The notes under the pieces: model-generated
The model's input: the letters and a program-made list of their open reading frames with translations, nothing else
The model's database searches: none
Told to the model about the DNA's origin: nothing
Assembly: GCF_001434395.1 (NCBI RefSeq)
Contig: NZ_AZFS01000064.1
Location: 119,620-183,619 of the forward strand
Direction: 5' to 3'
From: Levilactobacillus hammesii DSM 16381
GTDB taxonomy: Bacteria > Bacillota > Bacilli > Lactobacillales > Lactobacillaceae
Length of the DNA: 64,000 nucleotides
In this document: positions 1 to 8,653 of the stretch, in pieces
Layout of the letters: the number at the start of each line of letters is the position of its first letter
Position numbering within the stretch: the stretch's first letter is position 1
Translations under genes and position numbers: made by a program

Positions 1-1
1 C

Positions 2-229
2 AACCAGTCTTGGCGTGAAATTCGTCGGCAACTAACTTACAAATGTGCCTGGTATGGGAAGCGACTAGTGATTGTAAACCCATGGAAAACCAGTCAACTT
101 TGTGCAAGTTGTGGCTTTGACGATGGCAAACATGAGCTGTCCCTTCGTAAATGGACTTGCCCAAACTGTGGAGAAAATCACGATAGAGACATTAATGCCG
201 CTAAGAATATTTTGGCCGTAACCGCTTAA
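2..229 (+). CDS. tnpB: TnpB (IS200/IS605-family OrfB), C-terminal part
   Basis: Only the last 75 codons are inside the window; the reading frame enters at base 2. The protein shows the TnpB zinc ribbon, two CxxC pairs (CASC and CPNC) about 20 residues apart, followed by HDRDINAAKNIL, the last RuvC-like segment with its catalytic Asp. TnpB proteins are RNA-guided nucleases that act with a guide RNA transcribed from the 3' end of their own element; the transposase proper is TnpA. Whether the N-terminal part is intact cannot be seen. The right end of the element follows directly and runs into the end of the neighbouring lysR gene. Confidence 0.9.
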   Translation, partial: NQSWREIRRQLTYKCAWYGKRLVIVNPWKTSQLCASCGFDDGKHELSLRKWTCPNCGENHDRDINAAKNILAVTA

Positions 230-357
230 ATATTAAAACCGTCTTGGGCTGGAATAGTCCTTAGTTGATAGCCGTAACCGCTACGTGACACCCCATAAGT
301 GTCATGCAAGTCAGCGGTGTTTCTAGAAGCTCGTTACTTTAGTGACGAGTAGTTCAC
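230..357 (+). ncRNA. Probable right end and guide-RNA (omega/re-RNA) region of the IS605-type element
   Basis: The 128 bases after tnpB have the layout of an IS605 right end: no ORF, several short inverted repeats, and a final imperfect 9-bp hairpin (arms CTCGTTACT and AGTGACGAG, bases 330-349) followed by TAGTTCAC. In studied TnpB elements this end is the scaffold of the guide RNA, and the bases just outside the element are the guide. The exact boundary near base 357 is inferred by analogy, not from a target duplication, which this family does not make. Confidence 0.5.
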
Positions 358-1242
358 GAGGGACCCGTTGAGATAACCCATAAAGCGCTGGGCCGCCTGA
401 CTCAACGTTCCCCGCGGATAGACCAACTGCAGGTGGCTGATCAGGGGCTGACGAAATGGGCGAGTCACAAAATCCGAGGTCAAGAAGGGCTGGGCGGCCT
501 TGGTGAAGAGGAAGGTGACCCGTTGCGTATGAGCGACCATCCCCAGCAGTGTCTCAATGTGGGGTGTGGTGAAGCGGATGTTGGGGGTGATCCCGGCCTG
601 CTGGAAGAGGCTGCCCATTTTCTCGTAAACGCCCGAGCCGGGGTTGAGCGTGACCACCTCAACGTCCGTGAGATCGGCCATGGTGAGCGTTGCTTGTTGT
701 GCAAGCGGGTGGTGAGCATCCAGAACGACCCGTAACTCGTCGGTGTCCAGGTTGACCGCTTCAAATTGCGACTTGTTGAGTTGCTGGCTCTGGACATCCC
801 GGAGAATGCCCAGATCGAGTGCCTGGTTCTGCAGTTGTTTGAGCAAGTCGGCTCCCTGCAGTTCCTCCAACCGAATGTTGATCTGGGGGAAATCGTGCAT
901 GAACCGGCTCATCTTGCGGGTTAGGCCATACTGGGCCATGACGGGGACGCTGCCGATGTGGAGGGTGCCTCGTTGCAACGTGCGGTAGTCCCGCAGCTCA
1001 TCTTGCAGCAGTTGGTATTGTGCCGTGATGGTCTGCGCGTAACGAAAGAAGACCTCACCACTCTCGGTGATGGTCAGTTGACGTTTATTGCGGGTGGAAA
1101 TCAAGGCCGTGTTTAGTTCGTTTTGCATGTTGCGTAGCCGTTTTGACAGCGCCGATTGCGTAATGTTCAGTTCAACGGCGGCGTCGGAAATATTCCGAAT
1201 CTGGTAGATCACGATGAAACTGTAGAAGTCTTCCAAGGTCAT
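334..1242 (-). CDS. LysR-family transcriptional regulator, divergent from the gallate decarboxylase operon
   Basis: The start at 1242 is chosen because AAAGGA lies about 10 bases upstream and the protein then begins MTLEDFYSF, as LysR proteins usually do; the frame stays open 26 codons further. Residues about 1-65 form the winged helix-turn-helix (NISDAAVELNITQSALSKRL), and about 90-300 the effector-binding domain. It is transcribed away from lpdC, the usual arrangement of a LysR activator and its target, so control by gallate or a related phenolic acid is likely but inferred. The last eight or so codons and the stop lie inside the right-end hairpin of the neighbouring IS605-type element, so the C-terminus has probably been changed by the insertion. 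Confidence 0.88.
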   Translation of the reverse strand: MTLEDFYSFIVIYQIRNISDAAVELNITQSALSKRLRNMQNELNTALISTRNKRQLTITESGEVFFRYAQTITAQYQLLQDELRDYRTLQRGTLHIGSVPVMAQYGLTRKMSRFMHDFPQINIRLEELQGADLLKQLQNQALDLGILRDVQSQQLNKSQFEAVNLDTDELRVVLDAHHPLAQQATLTMADLTDVEVVTLNPGSGVYEKMGSLFQQAGITPNIRFTTPHIETLLGMVAHTQRVTFLFTKAAQPFLTSDFVTRPFRQPLISHLQLVYPRGTLSQAAQRFMGYLNGSLVNYSSLK

Positions 1243-1372
1243 GGGCAGCGGTCCTTTCACGGTAATTGATCTGTTATTCCTGTTAAGCATAACGTTAGTC
1301 GAAAGTGGCGTTGTTTGCAAGCGATATTGAGGCTAGAGTTAACTGTAGACATGACATACAGGAGGTAATTTG
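1243..1372. promoter_or_regulatory. Divergent lysR/lpdC control region
   Basis: 130 bases between the two start codons. A perfect 8-bp palindrome TAACGTTA lies at 1290-1297 and could be part of a LysR T-N11-A type site. AGGAGG at 1360-1365 is the lpdC ribosome binding site. No convincing -35/-10 pair was picked out by eye. Confidence 0.4.
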
Positions 1373-2839
1373 ATGACAAATGAACCCTATGACTTGCGCA
1401 AAGTTTTAGCTGAGTTGAAGACGCACCCGGGTCAGTTCCACGCGACCGATGTGGCCGTCGATCCCAATGCCGAACTGTCCGGTGTTTACCGGTACATTGG
1501 CGCTGGCGGGACGGTTGAACGACCAACCCAAGAAGGCCCCGCGATGATGTTTAACCACGTCAAAGGCTTTCCGGATACCAAAGTCTTAATGGGACTGATG
1601 GCCAGCCGTAAGCGGGTGGGCCTGATGTTTCATCACGATTTCCACACGCTGGGGCAGTTTCTAAACGACGCCGTGGAAAATCCAGTGCCGCCCGTGATGG
1701 TCGACAATGCGCCGGCCCATGAGGTGGTTCACCAGGCGACCGACCCCGACTTTGATATTCGCAAGCTGGTTGCGGCGCCGACCAATACGCCCGAAGACGC
1801 GGGGCCTTACATCACCGTGGGGGTGGTGCTGGGGTCCAACAAGGCCAAAACCATGAGCGACGTGACCATTCACCGGATGGTTTTGGAGGATAAAGATAAA
1901 CTGGGCATTTACATCATGCCCGGTGGCCGGCACATTGGCGCGTTTGCCAAGGAATATGAGGCCGCCAACGAGCCGATGCCGGTGACAATCAACATTGGAC
2001 TGGATCCGGCCATCACCATTGGGTGCACCTTCGAGCCACCAACCACGCCATTAGGCTACAACGAATTGGGCGTTGCCGGGGCGATCCGGCAAGAGGCCGT
2101 GGGGCTGACGCCGGCACTGACGGTCGCTGAAAATGCGATTGCCCGGTCGGAGTTCACGCTGGAGGGCTATATCATGCCTAACGAGCGGATTCAAGAGGAT
2201 ATCAACACCCACACCGGCAAGGCCATGCCCGAGTTTCCGGGGTACGACGGGGACGCCAACCCTGCGTTGCAGGTGATCAAGGTGACCGCCGTGACTCATC
2301 GAAAACAGCCAATCATGCAAAGCGTGATTGGGCCTTCCGAGGAACACGTCAGCATGGCCGGTATTCCGACCGAAGCCAGTATTTTAGAGCTGACCAATCG
2401 GGCGATCCCGGGCAAGGTATTGAACGTCTACAATCCGCCAGCAGGTGGTGGGAAGCTCATGACGATTATGCAGATTCACAAGGATGACGAGGCCGATGAG
2501 GGGATTCAACGGCAGGCGGCCTTGCTGGCTTTTTCGGCGTTTAAGGAATTGAAGACCGTTATTCTGGTCGATGAAGATGTGGATATTTTCGATATGAATG
2601 ATGTCATGTGGACCGTGAACACGCGCTTCCAGGCGGACCAAGATCTTATGGTCTTGCCGGGCATGCGCAATCATCCACTGGACCCTTCCGAGCGGCCCGA
2701 ATACGACCCGAAGTCGATTCGGACGCAGGGCATGTCGTCCAAACTCGTGATTGATGGCACCGTGCCCTATGACATGAAAGACCAATTCGTGCGGGCCCAG
2801 TTCATGAAGGTGCCCGACTGGCAAAAGTATTTGAAGTAA
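1373..2839 (+). CDS. lpdC: Gallate/protocatechuate decarboxylase catalytic subunit (UbiD family)
   Basis: 488 residues, the usual length for LpdC. The sequence matches the UbiD-type decarboxylases that use prenylated FMN to remove CO2 from gallate (to pyrogallol) or protocatechuate (to catechol) in the cytoplasm. Recognisable features include the MPGGRHIGAF segment and the C-terminal MKDQFVRAQFMKVPDW. ATG 1373 is chosen over the TTG one codon earlier because AGGAGG sits seven bases upstream. It is first in an operon with the flavin prenyltransferase and the small subunit. With the divergent LysR it forms a complete hydroxybenzoate decarboxylation unit, part of tannin breakdown in plant-associated lactobacilli. 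Confidence 0.93.
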   Translation: MTNEPYDLRKVLAELKTHPGQFHATDVAVDPNAELSGVYRYIGAGGTVERPTQEGPAMMFNHVKGFPDTKVLMGLMASRKRVGLMFHHDFHTLGQFLNDAVENPVPPVMVDNAPAHEVVHQATDPDFDIRKLVAAPTNTPEDAGPYITVGVVLGSNKAKTMSDVTIHRMVLEDKDKLGIYIMPGGRHIGAFAKEYEAANEPMPVTINIGLDPAITIGCTFEPPTTPLGYNELGVAGAIRQEAVGLTPALTVAENAIARSEFTLEGYIMPNERIQEDINTHTGKAMPEFPGYDGDANPALQVIKVTAVTHRKQPIMQSVIGPSEEHVSMAGIPTEASILELTNRAIPGKVLNVYNPPAGGGKLMTIMQIHKDDEADEGIQRQAALLAFSAFKELKTVILVDEDVDIFDMNDVMWTVNTRFQADQDLMVLPGMRNHPLDPSERPEYDPKSIRTQGMSSKLVIDGTVPYDMKDQFVRAQFMKVPDWQKYLK

Positions 2840-2853
2840 AGGACTGATGGGTG

Positions 2854-3417
2854 ATGAAGAAGATTGTGATTGGGGTAACCGGCGCGTCCGGTACCATTTA
2901 TGCGATTGACCTCCTGAAGAAGTTGCGGGCCCTTCCCGACGTGGAGACCCACCTCGTGATGAGTGCCTGGGCGAAGAAAAATTTAGCGCTGGAGACGGAC
3001 TACACGTTGGCTCAGATCAAGGCACTAGCCGATGTGGTCTACAGCGACCGTGATCAGGGGGCTGCGATTGCCAGTGGCTCATTTCTCAATGACGGGATGG
3101 TCATCGTTCCCGCCAGCATGAAGACCGTGGCCAGCATTGCGTACGGGTTTGGCGATAACCTGGTGGCCCGGGCCGCCGATGTGACCATTAAAGAGCAGCG
3201 TAAACTGGTGATTGTGCCTCGCGAAACGCCGCTGAGTGTGATTCATTTGGAGAACTTGACGAAGTTAGCGAAGCTCGGGGCTCAGATTATTCCCCCAATT
3301 CCTGCTTTCTACAATCACCCACAGACCATTCAGGATTTGGTCGATCATCAAACGATGAAGGTGCTAGACGCCTTTGGCATTCATGAACAGACGGCCAAGC
3401 GTTGGGAGGGTGATTAG
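2854..3417 (+). CDS. lpdB: Flavin prenyltransferase (UbiX family), LpdB
   Basis: 187 residues with the UbiX layout: N-terminal IVIGVTGASGTIYAIDLL nucleotide-binding loop, a central VPASMKTVASIAYG and the C-terminal PRETPLSVIHLENLTKLA segment. UbiX enzymes make prenylated FMN, the cofactor required by the UbiD-type LpdC encoded just upstream. AAAGGA at 2838-2843 supports ATG 2854 rather than the GTG one codon earlier. The lpdD start codon follows its stop with no gap, so the two are translationally linked. Confidence 0.93.
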   Translation: MKKIVIGVTGASGTIYAIDLLKKLRALPDVETHLVMSAWAKKNLALETDYTLAQIKALADVVYSDRDQGAAIASGSFLNDGMVIVPASMKTVASIAYGFGDNLVARAADVTIKEQRKLVIVPRETPLSVIHLENLTKLAKLGAQIIPPIPAFYNHPQTIQDLVDHQTMKVLDAFGIHEQTAKRWEGD

Positions 3418-3828
3418 ATGCCAAAATTCAGTGTGACGCAGGAAGGCTATACGATTGAAGCGGAAGTGACGGTGATTGGTAAGGATTTGCTGATCGTGGT
3501 CACGGGTGGCAGTAATCCGCACATTGGCGATGTCACCACGTTGACCAAGGACACGGCCATCCAGACCATTAAGTATCCCAGTCACGATGGGCGCTTTCAC
3601 AAGGACAACTTTGTCGGTGAGCGCGTGGCCCGGGTGGTGCAACCGGCACTGCCCGGCAGTTGTACCATCACGGCCGGCATTCACGTGAATCAGATTACCA
3701 AGGCGCAGATTGCCGCGTCGGCACCGATGGGCGAGAACCTGGGCCGGCAGATTGTCGCCTGGCTGGCAATGCATCCCGTTGTCGCACCGAAACCACAGTA
3801 TTACAGCGATGATGAGCGGCCAGGATAG
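3418..3828 (+). CDS. lpdD: Small subunit of the hydroxybenzoate decarboxylase, LpdD
   Basis: 136 residues, matching LpdD-type proteins that accompany LpdC and LpdB; the part is small and its exact biochemical role is not settled. The ATG directly follows the lpdB stop, and a terminator lies 45 bases beyond, so lpdC-lpdB-lpdD is one transcription unit. No signal peptide or membrane segment is seen. The assignment rests on recognisable sequence (NPHIGDVTTL near residue 38) and on context. Confidence 0.85.
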   Translation: MPKFSVTQEGYTIEAEVTVIGKDLLIVVTGGSNPHIGDVTTLTKDTAIQTIKYPSHDGRFHKDNFVGERVARVVQPALPGSCTITAGIHVNQITKAQIAASAPMGENLGRQIVAWLAMHPVVAPKPQYYSDDERPG

Positions 3829-3873
3829 CTTGGATAAGCGGATGGTACGATGATTTTTGAGTACCCGTTAAGG

Positions 3874-3904
3874 AAGGGACTGGGGATTTTTCCGGTCCCT
3901 TTTG
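3874..3904 (+). terminator. Rho-independent terminator of the lpd operon
   Basis: Arms AAGGGAC (3874-3880) and GTCCCTT (3895-3901) with extra G-C pairs inside, followed by a short T run. Confidence 0.75.
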
Positions 3905-4080
3905 TCATGGCGACGGGTACTAAATATTGAAGCTTAAACTTAGCTTAAATAATTGCCCATATTGTTCGAGTCGGGTGTGTTTTCTCCTGAAAATTAGCGT
4001 AGTATGAAGTTAACCGTAATGTGCTTAAAATAATTGAGTCGATGTACGACTTAGGTGGCAACGGTGAATGGAGGAGATTT

Positions 4081-4728
4081 ATGATGCGTCGATGGCTTTG
4101 GATTTTATTAACTTGTTTTAGCCTGATTTGGTTGGGGTCAACGACCACTCCTGCCCATGCCGCAACGACCAACAGTAACAAGCTAAATATTAGTGTGGAT
4201 GGTAATTTTAGTGACTGGGACGATAAGCCGATGACCTCACTGAATAATGATGCTAAGGCATCGCTGGTCGCGGACGATAGCGCGGTTTATTTTTACATGA
4301 ACACCAATCCCAATGATAATAAACACGGGTTTATTGCGTTGCCGGATAGTTATACGCTAAAGTTCGGTTCAAAGTCATTCGCCATCACTCTGGGGAAGGC
4401 GAAGGGCCTAGGCGCTGGTAAAGTTAAACCCGTTACCGTTAACGCCAATGGAAGTACCGTTAGTGGTGCTGAGGCCATGATTTCGCGTCCTAAGGATAGT
4501 CACGGTAATTATGAAATTGTTGAGATGCGCGTGCCTTTGCGGGATCTAGGCGTCGTTGCGACCTCCAGTCAGAACATTTCGATGACGAGCGGGGATGCGA
4601 TGTTTGGCGGAACCACCCTGACCACGACCGGTGGCAGTACGGGCGGTGTCATCCTGGTTGCTGCCGGGTTTAGCATTGCCCTGGTAGGGGTGGTTAAGAT
4701 AGCCCGCCGTCGACGTCAGACGGCCTAA
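4081..4728 (+). CDS. Secreted protein with Firmicu-CTERM-type C-terminal sorting signal, likely XrtG substrate
   Basis: 215 residues. A signal peptide runs to about residue 27 (basic MMRRW, hydrophobic core, TTTPAHA cut site). The mature part starts with VDGNFSDWDDKP, like the first strand of extracellular CBM9/DOMON-like domains, which is a suggestion only. The end has a Gly/Thr-rich stretch (GGTTLTTTGGSTGG), a hydrophobic segment of about 20 residues and a basic RRRR tail, the three-part layout of exosortase signals, and no LPXTG motif. GGAGGAG at 4069-4075 serves ATG 4081 or 4084. It stands just upstream of the exosortase gene, so it is the obvious local substrate. Confidence 0.8.
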   Translation: MMRRWLWILLTCFSLIWLGSTTTPAHAATTNSNKLNISVDGNFSDWDDKPMTSLNNDAKASLVADDSAVYFYMNTNPNDNKHGFIALPDSYTLKFGSKSFAITLGKAKGLGAGKVKPVTVNANGSTVSGAEAMISRPKDSHGNYEIVEMRVPLRDLGVVATSSQNISMTSGDAMFGGTTLTTTGGSTGGVILVAAGFSIALVGVVKIARRRRQTA

Positions 4729-4938
4729 GTGGTCATCGCACGATTGGCGAATTCTGGTGAAAAATGGACTGAAATGGGCTAGGGCTGAGAAAGTGTGCAT
4801 TATTAGCCAACAGGTTAAATCTTTTCGCCAGAATCTAAAGCAGAAAGAGATCGGCAAGCGAGACGCGTTTTTCGGAACGCGGAATGGCTGTGATCGCGGG
4901 TCTCATCATGGAAATTAAAACAAAAAAGGACGGCTAAA

Positions 4939-5544
4939 ATGAGTAGCTACCTGCTATTAGGCATCATTGTATGGCTCTACATAATTTCAGTCTTAAAACG
5001 GGCCCACCTTTCCGCCTATTATTTTATCGCGGGAAGTGTTGGCCTGTTCTTTATTCTGATTGCGCTGGGCAACCCATACTGGGTGTGGTTTATGACCCAC
5101 CTCGTGATCAATGGTGTCGCAACCTTAGGCGACTTGACGCATTGGTGTCGGGTCTTTACTAAATATGGAATCGTTTATATTGGCAATAGCGTCAATCCAG
5201 TGACGATGTCGATTGACTATGAGTGTTCGGGAATTATTGAAACCACGGCGTTTATTGGCCTGCTGGCTTTCTTTCCAACCTATTCTCGTCAGGAAAAGAA
5301 TTTTTATTTGATCGTGGGTATCGTGTGGATTTACCTGGCAAATGTCATGCGACTCATGTTGGTGGTTTCACTGGTCTATTTTGGTGGCGCTGGCTGGTAC
5401 TTTATGGCCCATACCTTATTAGGACGGTTGTTCTTCTATGTGCTGGTGATTGTGCTGTACTACAACGTCTTTACTTATTCGCAATTATCGCAAAGTCTCT
5501 ATACGAATTTTAAACGGCATTTTTCGAGAGGTAAGCAGTCGTGA
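4939..5544 (+). CDS. xrtG: Exosortase family protein XrtG
   Basis: 201 residues, almost entirely membrane-spanning. The exosortase catalytic signature is visible in order: Cys in YECSGIIE (about residue 95), Arg in NVMRLMLVV and His in HTLLGRLFF. Exosortases are membrane cysteine transpeptidase-like enzymes that recognise C-terminal sorting signals; the Gram-positive form, XrtG, occurs with two dedicated glycosyltransferase-type proteins, as here. Its stop codon overlaps the next gene's GTG start. The preceding 210 bases hold no clear promoter, so it may be co-transcribed with the substrate gene or start inside that gap. Confidence 0.88.
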   Translation: MSSYLLLGIIVWLYIISVLKRAHLSAYYFIAGSVGLFFILIALGNPYWVWFMTHLVINGVATLGDLTHWCRVFTKYGIVYIGNSVNPVTMSIDYECSGIIETTAFIGLLAFFPTYSRQEKNFYLIVGIVWIYLANVMRLMLVVSLVYFGGAGWYFMAHTLLGRLFFYVLVIVLYYNVFTYSQLSQSLYTNFKRHFSRGKQS

Positions 5545-6893
5545 CTTATTTTATTGATTTAACTTTAGCGCAAATGGGGTTCTGGATCACATGGGCGTTA
5601 ATTCCCATTGTGGTGGAGATTATTCCCGCACTCATCTCGGCTATTCACGTGATGCATCGTAGCCATCATCTAAAGCAGCTTGAAGCACCAGATAAATTGC
5701 CCTTCATTTCGATTATTGTGCCGGTCTATAATTCGGAGGAGACCCTCTTTGCCTGTCTGCAATCCATCAATGATTCCACGTATCCCAATCGGAATATGCA
5801 GATTGTGTTGGCGGATAATCAGAGTACGGATAACAGTTTCGCTGCCTTTGCGCGGGCTCAGAACCATTTCAATTTAAATCTGCAGATGATGCAAACCGCC
5901 CAAGGGAAGGCCAAGGCCTTAAACGGCGCGATTTATCAGTGCATTGGCACGTATGTGATCAACATTGACAGTGACGGCGTACTGGAAAAGCATGCGTTAA
6001 TGAACATGGTTCTCCAGTTTGAAAATGACATTGATTTGGCGGCGATGACGGGCACCATTTTGACACAACGTTCGCAGATCAAACGGACGGTCAGCCGCGG
6101 ATTGCGGTGCTTGCAAAAGATTGAGTACTTTGAATACGCCCAGGCCTTCTTGTCTGGTCGGACGATTGAATCGGATAATAATCAATTGTTTACCATGTCG
6201 GGGGCATTCTCGGCCTTTCGTAAGTCAACCTTGGTGGACACGTTCATGTATAACACGGATACCGTTGGCGAAGATACGGATATGACCTTTCAAGTTCGGC
6301 AACGCCTTAAGCAGAAGGTGATGTTGTGTGCAGATGCGATCTTTTACATTGAACCATTGTCGGGTGTGGAACAGCTTTACAAGCAACGTCAACGCTGGAT
6401 GCGGGGCGAGCTGGAAGTTTCCAAAGAATACATGCATCATGATGCGCAAATCAGTCACTTTTTCAAAAACTTTTTGGTGCGACGGATGATGATCGATCAT
6501 ACCTTCGTCTTTCCCAAAATGATTTGGTTATTTGCCAGTATTGTCCTCCTATTTTTCCGTTATTCACCGGTCGTACTGGGCCTATCTTACGTTGTGATTT
6601 ACTTGCTATATGTCTTTGTGTCGCTGGTCAATTACGTTAGTGTGGGTCGACTGCTACAGAAATTTCCTGATGAGCGGCAATTTTATCACAATATCAGATG
6701 GATTATCTGGTTGCTGCCACTGTATAACTTCGTTGTTTCCTGGATTCGGTTGGTGGGTGTGATTAATTCGATGTCCCTTCCTGGCGTTTGGAACACGGAC
6801 ACCTTCACTGCCGAGACGGGATCGGCTAAAAAGATTGTCGATAAAGATATCCGCTACCTTCGCGATAAAAAGGGGAGCGAGTGGAATCATTAA
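5541..6893 (+). CDS. XrtG-associated family 2 glycosyltransferase
   Basis: 450 residues. Two N-terminal membrane segments precede a GT2 catalytic domain (IIVPVYNSEETL near residue 57, the NIDSDG metal-binding segment near 135, and QRQRW near 280 as the QxxRW motif of processive glycosyltransferases), then a block of C-terminal membrane helices. This matches the dedicated glycosyltransferase of the XrtG system, which presumably builds a surface glycan or modifies the sorted protein; the sugar is unknown. GTG start at 5541 overlaps the xrtG stop. Confidence 0.85.
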   Translation: MTYFIDLTLAQMGFWITWALIPIVVEIIPALISAIHVMHRSHHLKQLEAPDKLPFISIIVPVYNSEETLFACLQSINDSTYPNRNMQIVLADNQSTDNSFAAFARAQNHFNLNLQMMQTAQGKAKALNGAIYQCIGTYVINIDSDGVLEKHALMNMVLQFENDIDLAAMTGTILTQRSQIKRTVSRGLRCLQKIEYFEYAQAFLSGRTIESDNNQLFTMSGAFSAFRKSTLVDTFMYNTDTVGEDTDMTFQVRQRLKQKVMLCADAIFYIEPLSGVEQLYKQRQRWMRGELEVSKEYMHHDAQISHFFKNFLVRRMMIDHTFVFPKMIWLFASIVLLFFRYSPVVLGLSYVVIYLLYVFVSLVNYVSVGRLLQKFPDERQFYHNIRWIIWLLPLYNFVVSWIRLVGVINSMSLPGVWNTDTFTAETGSAKKIVDKDIRYLRDKKGSEWNH

Positions 6894-6926
6894 TACCGTG
6901 ACTGGACAAGATTGGGGAGGCTACTG

Positions 6927-8480
6927 ATGGATCATCGACTATTTAATTATGGGAATCGGTTTATCCGGGGCCTGTTTTATTTCTTTTTTGCGCTGACCAC
7001 GTACTTTGCGGTGACGTCAGTCAATCTCATTTTGGGCGATAATTCACAGACAGGGTCTGGCACCACCGTGGTCACAGCCATGGTCTTGTTGGTGGCGATC
7101 AGCATCAGTCTGGCTGGCTTTTCCTATCCGCGAGTGGCCCGCGTCCTGAAATGGATTTTTGTGCGTCATCAGGTGGTCACGGCGAGTGTCTTATTAGTGG
7201 CTACGGTTGCCTGGCAGGTGTTATTTGTTCTGTGTGTGCATCCCGCCATCGGATTTGATGTGAGTGCGATTCATGAGGCGGTTCTTGATCCCAAGGGTGT
7301 CGAGACGATGTCTTACTTTAGTCAAAACTCAAACAACTTGCCCATTCTACTGATGCAACATTGGTTGGCAGAGCAATTTCAAACCACGTCTTGGCTATTC
7401 TTTGATTGGGTGACACTGATACTGACGGATTTGTCGGCCGTCTTTAATATTCTGAGTGTGGCCGTGATTAGTCGCCGCCAGATTCCCACCGCGATTTATG
7501 TTCACGTTGGTTGGCTGGCCATCTTTCCGATGATTATTGTGCCCTATACGGATGCGTGGGTGCTGCCGTTCGTCTCGGCCTATATCTTTTGTTATGTTGT
7601 GATGAGCTATGGCCGGTGTCACGGCTTCTGGAAGGTGCTAGCGGCGGCAGGTTTTGGCCTAAACGTCGCGCTGGCTTATTTTATGAAGCCGTCAGCCATC
7701 GTCGCGTTGATTGCGATTGTCCTCGTAGAATTGCTGCAGCTCATTCGCCACGAATTTTGGCAAAAGCTAACGTGGCGCAAGGGTGGCCTGCTCGTCGTTC
7801 TCCTAGTTGTTAGTGGGCTTGTAGGTGGTGGTGCCTATAGCGCGGGCAACCATATTTTGGATACGCAACATTACATTAAAATCAATACAGCTCGGGCGAT
7901 TCCGGCGGTCCATTTCATGAGCATGGGGATTTCTGGTGAGGGTGGCTACAATGCCAAGGATGCCCTTAAGATGGCCCAATTGCCGACTAAGAAGGCCCGC
8001 ACCGAGTGGTCCAAGAAGATGTACCTCAAACGGTTAAAACAACGGGGATTCTGGGGATATTTAACCTTTTTAGTCAAGAAGCAACGCAATAACAGCGCGG
8101 ATGGCTCATTTGCCTGGATTAAAGAAGGTCACTTCATCCAGCAGGGAACCAAGCCGACTGGAACCGGATTTGCGCGCGGTCTCCGTGAGTTCGTTTATCT
8201 TTATGGGACGCGCTTGGGAGATTTTCGTTACTTAGCACAGGCGTGGTGGATCGTTTGGCTAATCATGATCTTTTTTGGGTGGCGTGATCAGCGCAAATTC
8301 ACCCAGGTTTTGCGTCTAACGATTATTGGCGCGTTCCTATTTTTACTGCTTTTTGAAGGGGGACGTAGTCGGTATTTGATTCAGTATCTGCCGGCGTTTT
8401 TGATTCTGGGAACACTCTCTTTTCAATATTCACTGACGCGATTGCGCCGCCTGTTTCAATGGGTGAAGATCCCCATATAG
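6927..8480 (+). CDS. XrtG-associated polytopic membrane protein, glycosyltransferase-like (GT-C type)
   Basis: 517 residues with about ten or more hydrophobic segments and one long non-membrane stretch around residues 310-420. The family accompanies xrtG and its GT2 gene and is thought to be a membrane glycosyltransferase of the lipid-linked-sugar type, though the residues that would prove this are not obvious by eye. GGGGAGG at 6914-6920 supports ATG 6927. It is the last gene of the exosortase cluster; the next gene is separated by 170 bases. Confidence 0.75.
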   Translation: MDHRLFNYGNRFIRGLFYFFFALTTYFAVTSVNLILGDNSQTGSGTTVVTAMVLLVAISISLAGFSYPRVARVLKWIFVRHQVVTASVLLVATVAWQVLFVLCVHPAIGFDVSAIHEAVLDPKGVETMSYFSQNSNNLPILLMQHWLAEQFQTTSWLFFDWVTLILTDLSAVFNILSVAVISRRQIPTAIYVHVGWLAIFPMIIVPYTDAWVLPFVSAYIFCYVVMSYGRCHGFWKVLAAAGFGLNVALAYFMKPSAIVALIAIVLVELLQLIRHEFWQKLTWRKGGLLVVLLVVSGLVGGGAYSAGNHILDTQHYIKINTARAIPAVHFMSMGISGEGGYNAKDALKMAQLPTKKARTEWSKKMYLKRLKQRGFWGYLTFLVKKQRNNSADGSFAWIKEGHFIQQGTKPTGTGFARGLREFVYLYGTRLGDFRYLAQAWWIVWLIMIFFGWRDQRKFTQVLRLTIIGAFLFLLLFEGGRSRYLIQYLPAFLILGTLSFQYSLTRLRRLFQWVKIPI

Positions 8481-8550
8481 GGGCATTAACCGTACGATTG
8501 CGGGCCGCAATTGGACTGCTGAAAAACCGGGCACTTCAGGCCAGCAGTGA

Positions 8551-8606
8551 TTGAAGCGGTTATTTATTAATTTATACGGTTTTTGCGGGCCTGGCTGGTG
8601 TATACT
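8551..8606 (+). promoter_or_regulatory. Candidate promoters of the secreted 181-residue protein
   Basis: TTGAAG (8551-8556) and TATACG (8573-8578) are 16 bases apart, and TATACT lies at 8601-8606. Upstream, 8500-8552 carries two short inverted repeats (ATTGCGG/CCGCAAT and ACTGCTG/CAGCAGT). Assigned by eye only. Confidence 0.35.
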
Positions 8607-8653
8607 ATTTCCGTATGAGTCACACATCATATTCCTGGGGAGGAGTTTTACTG

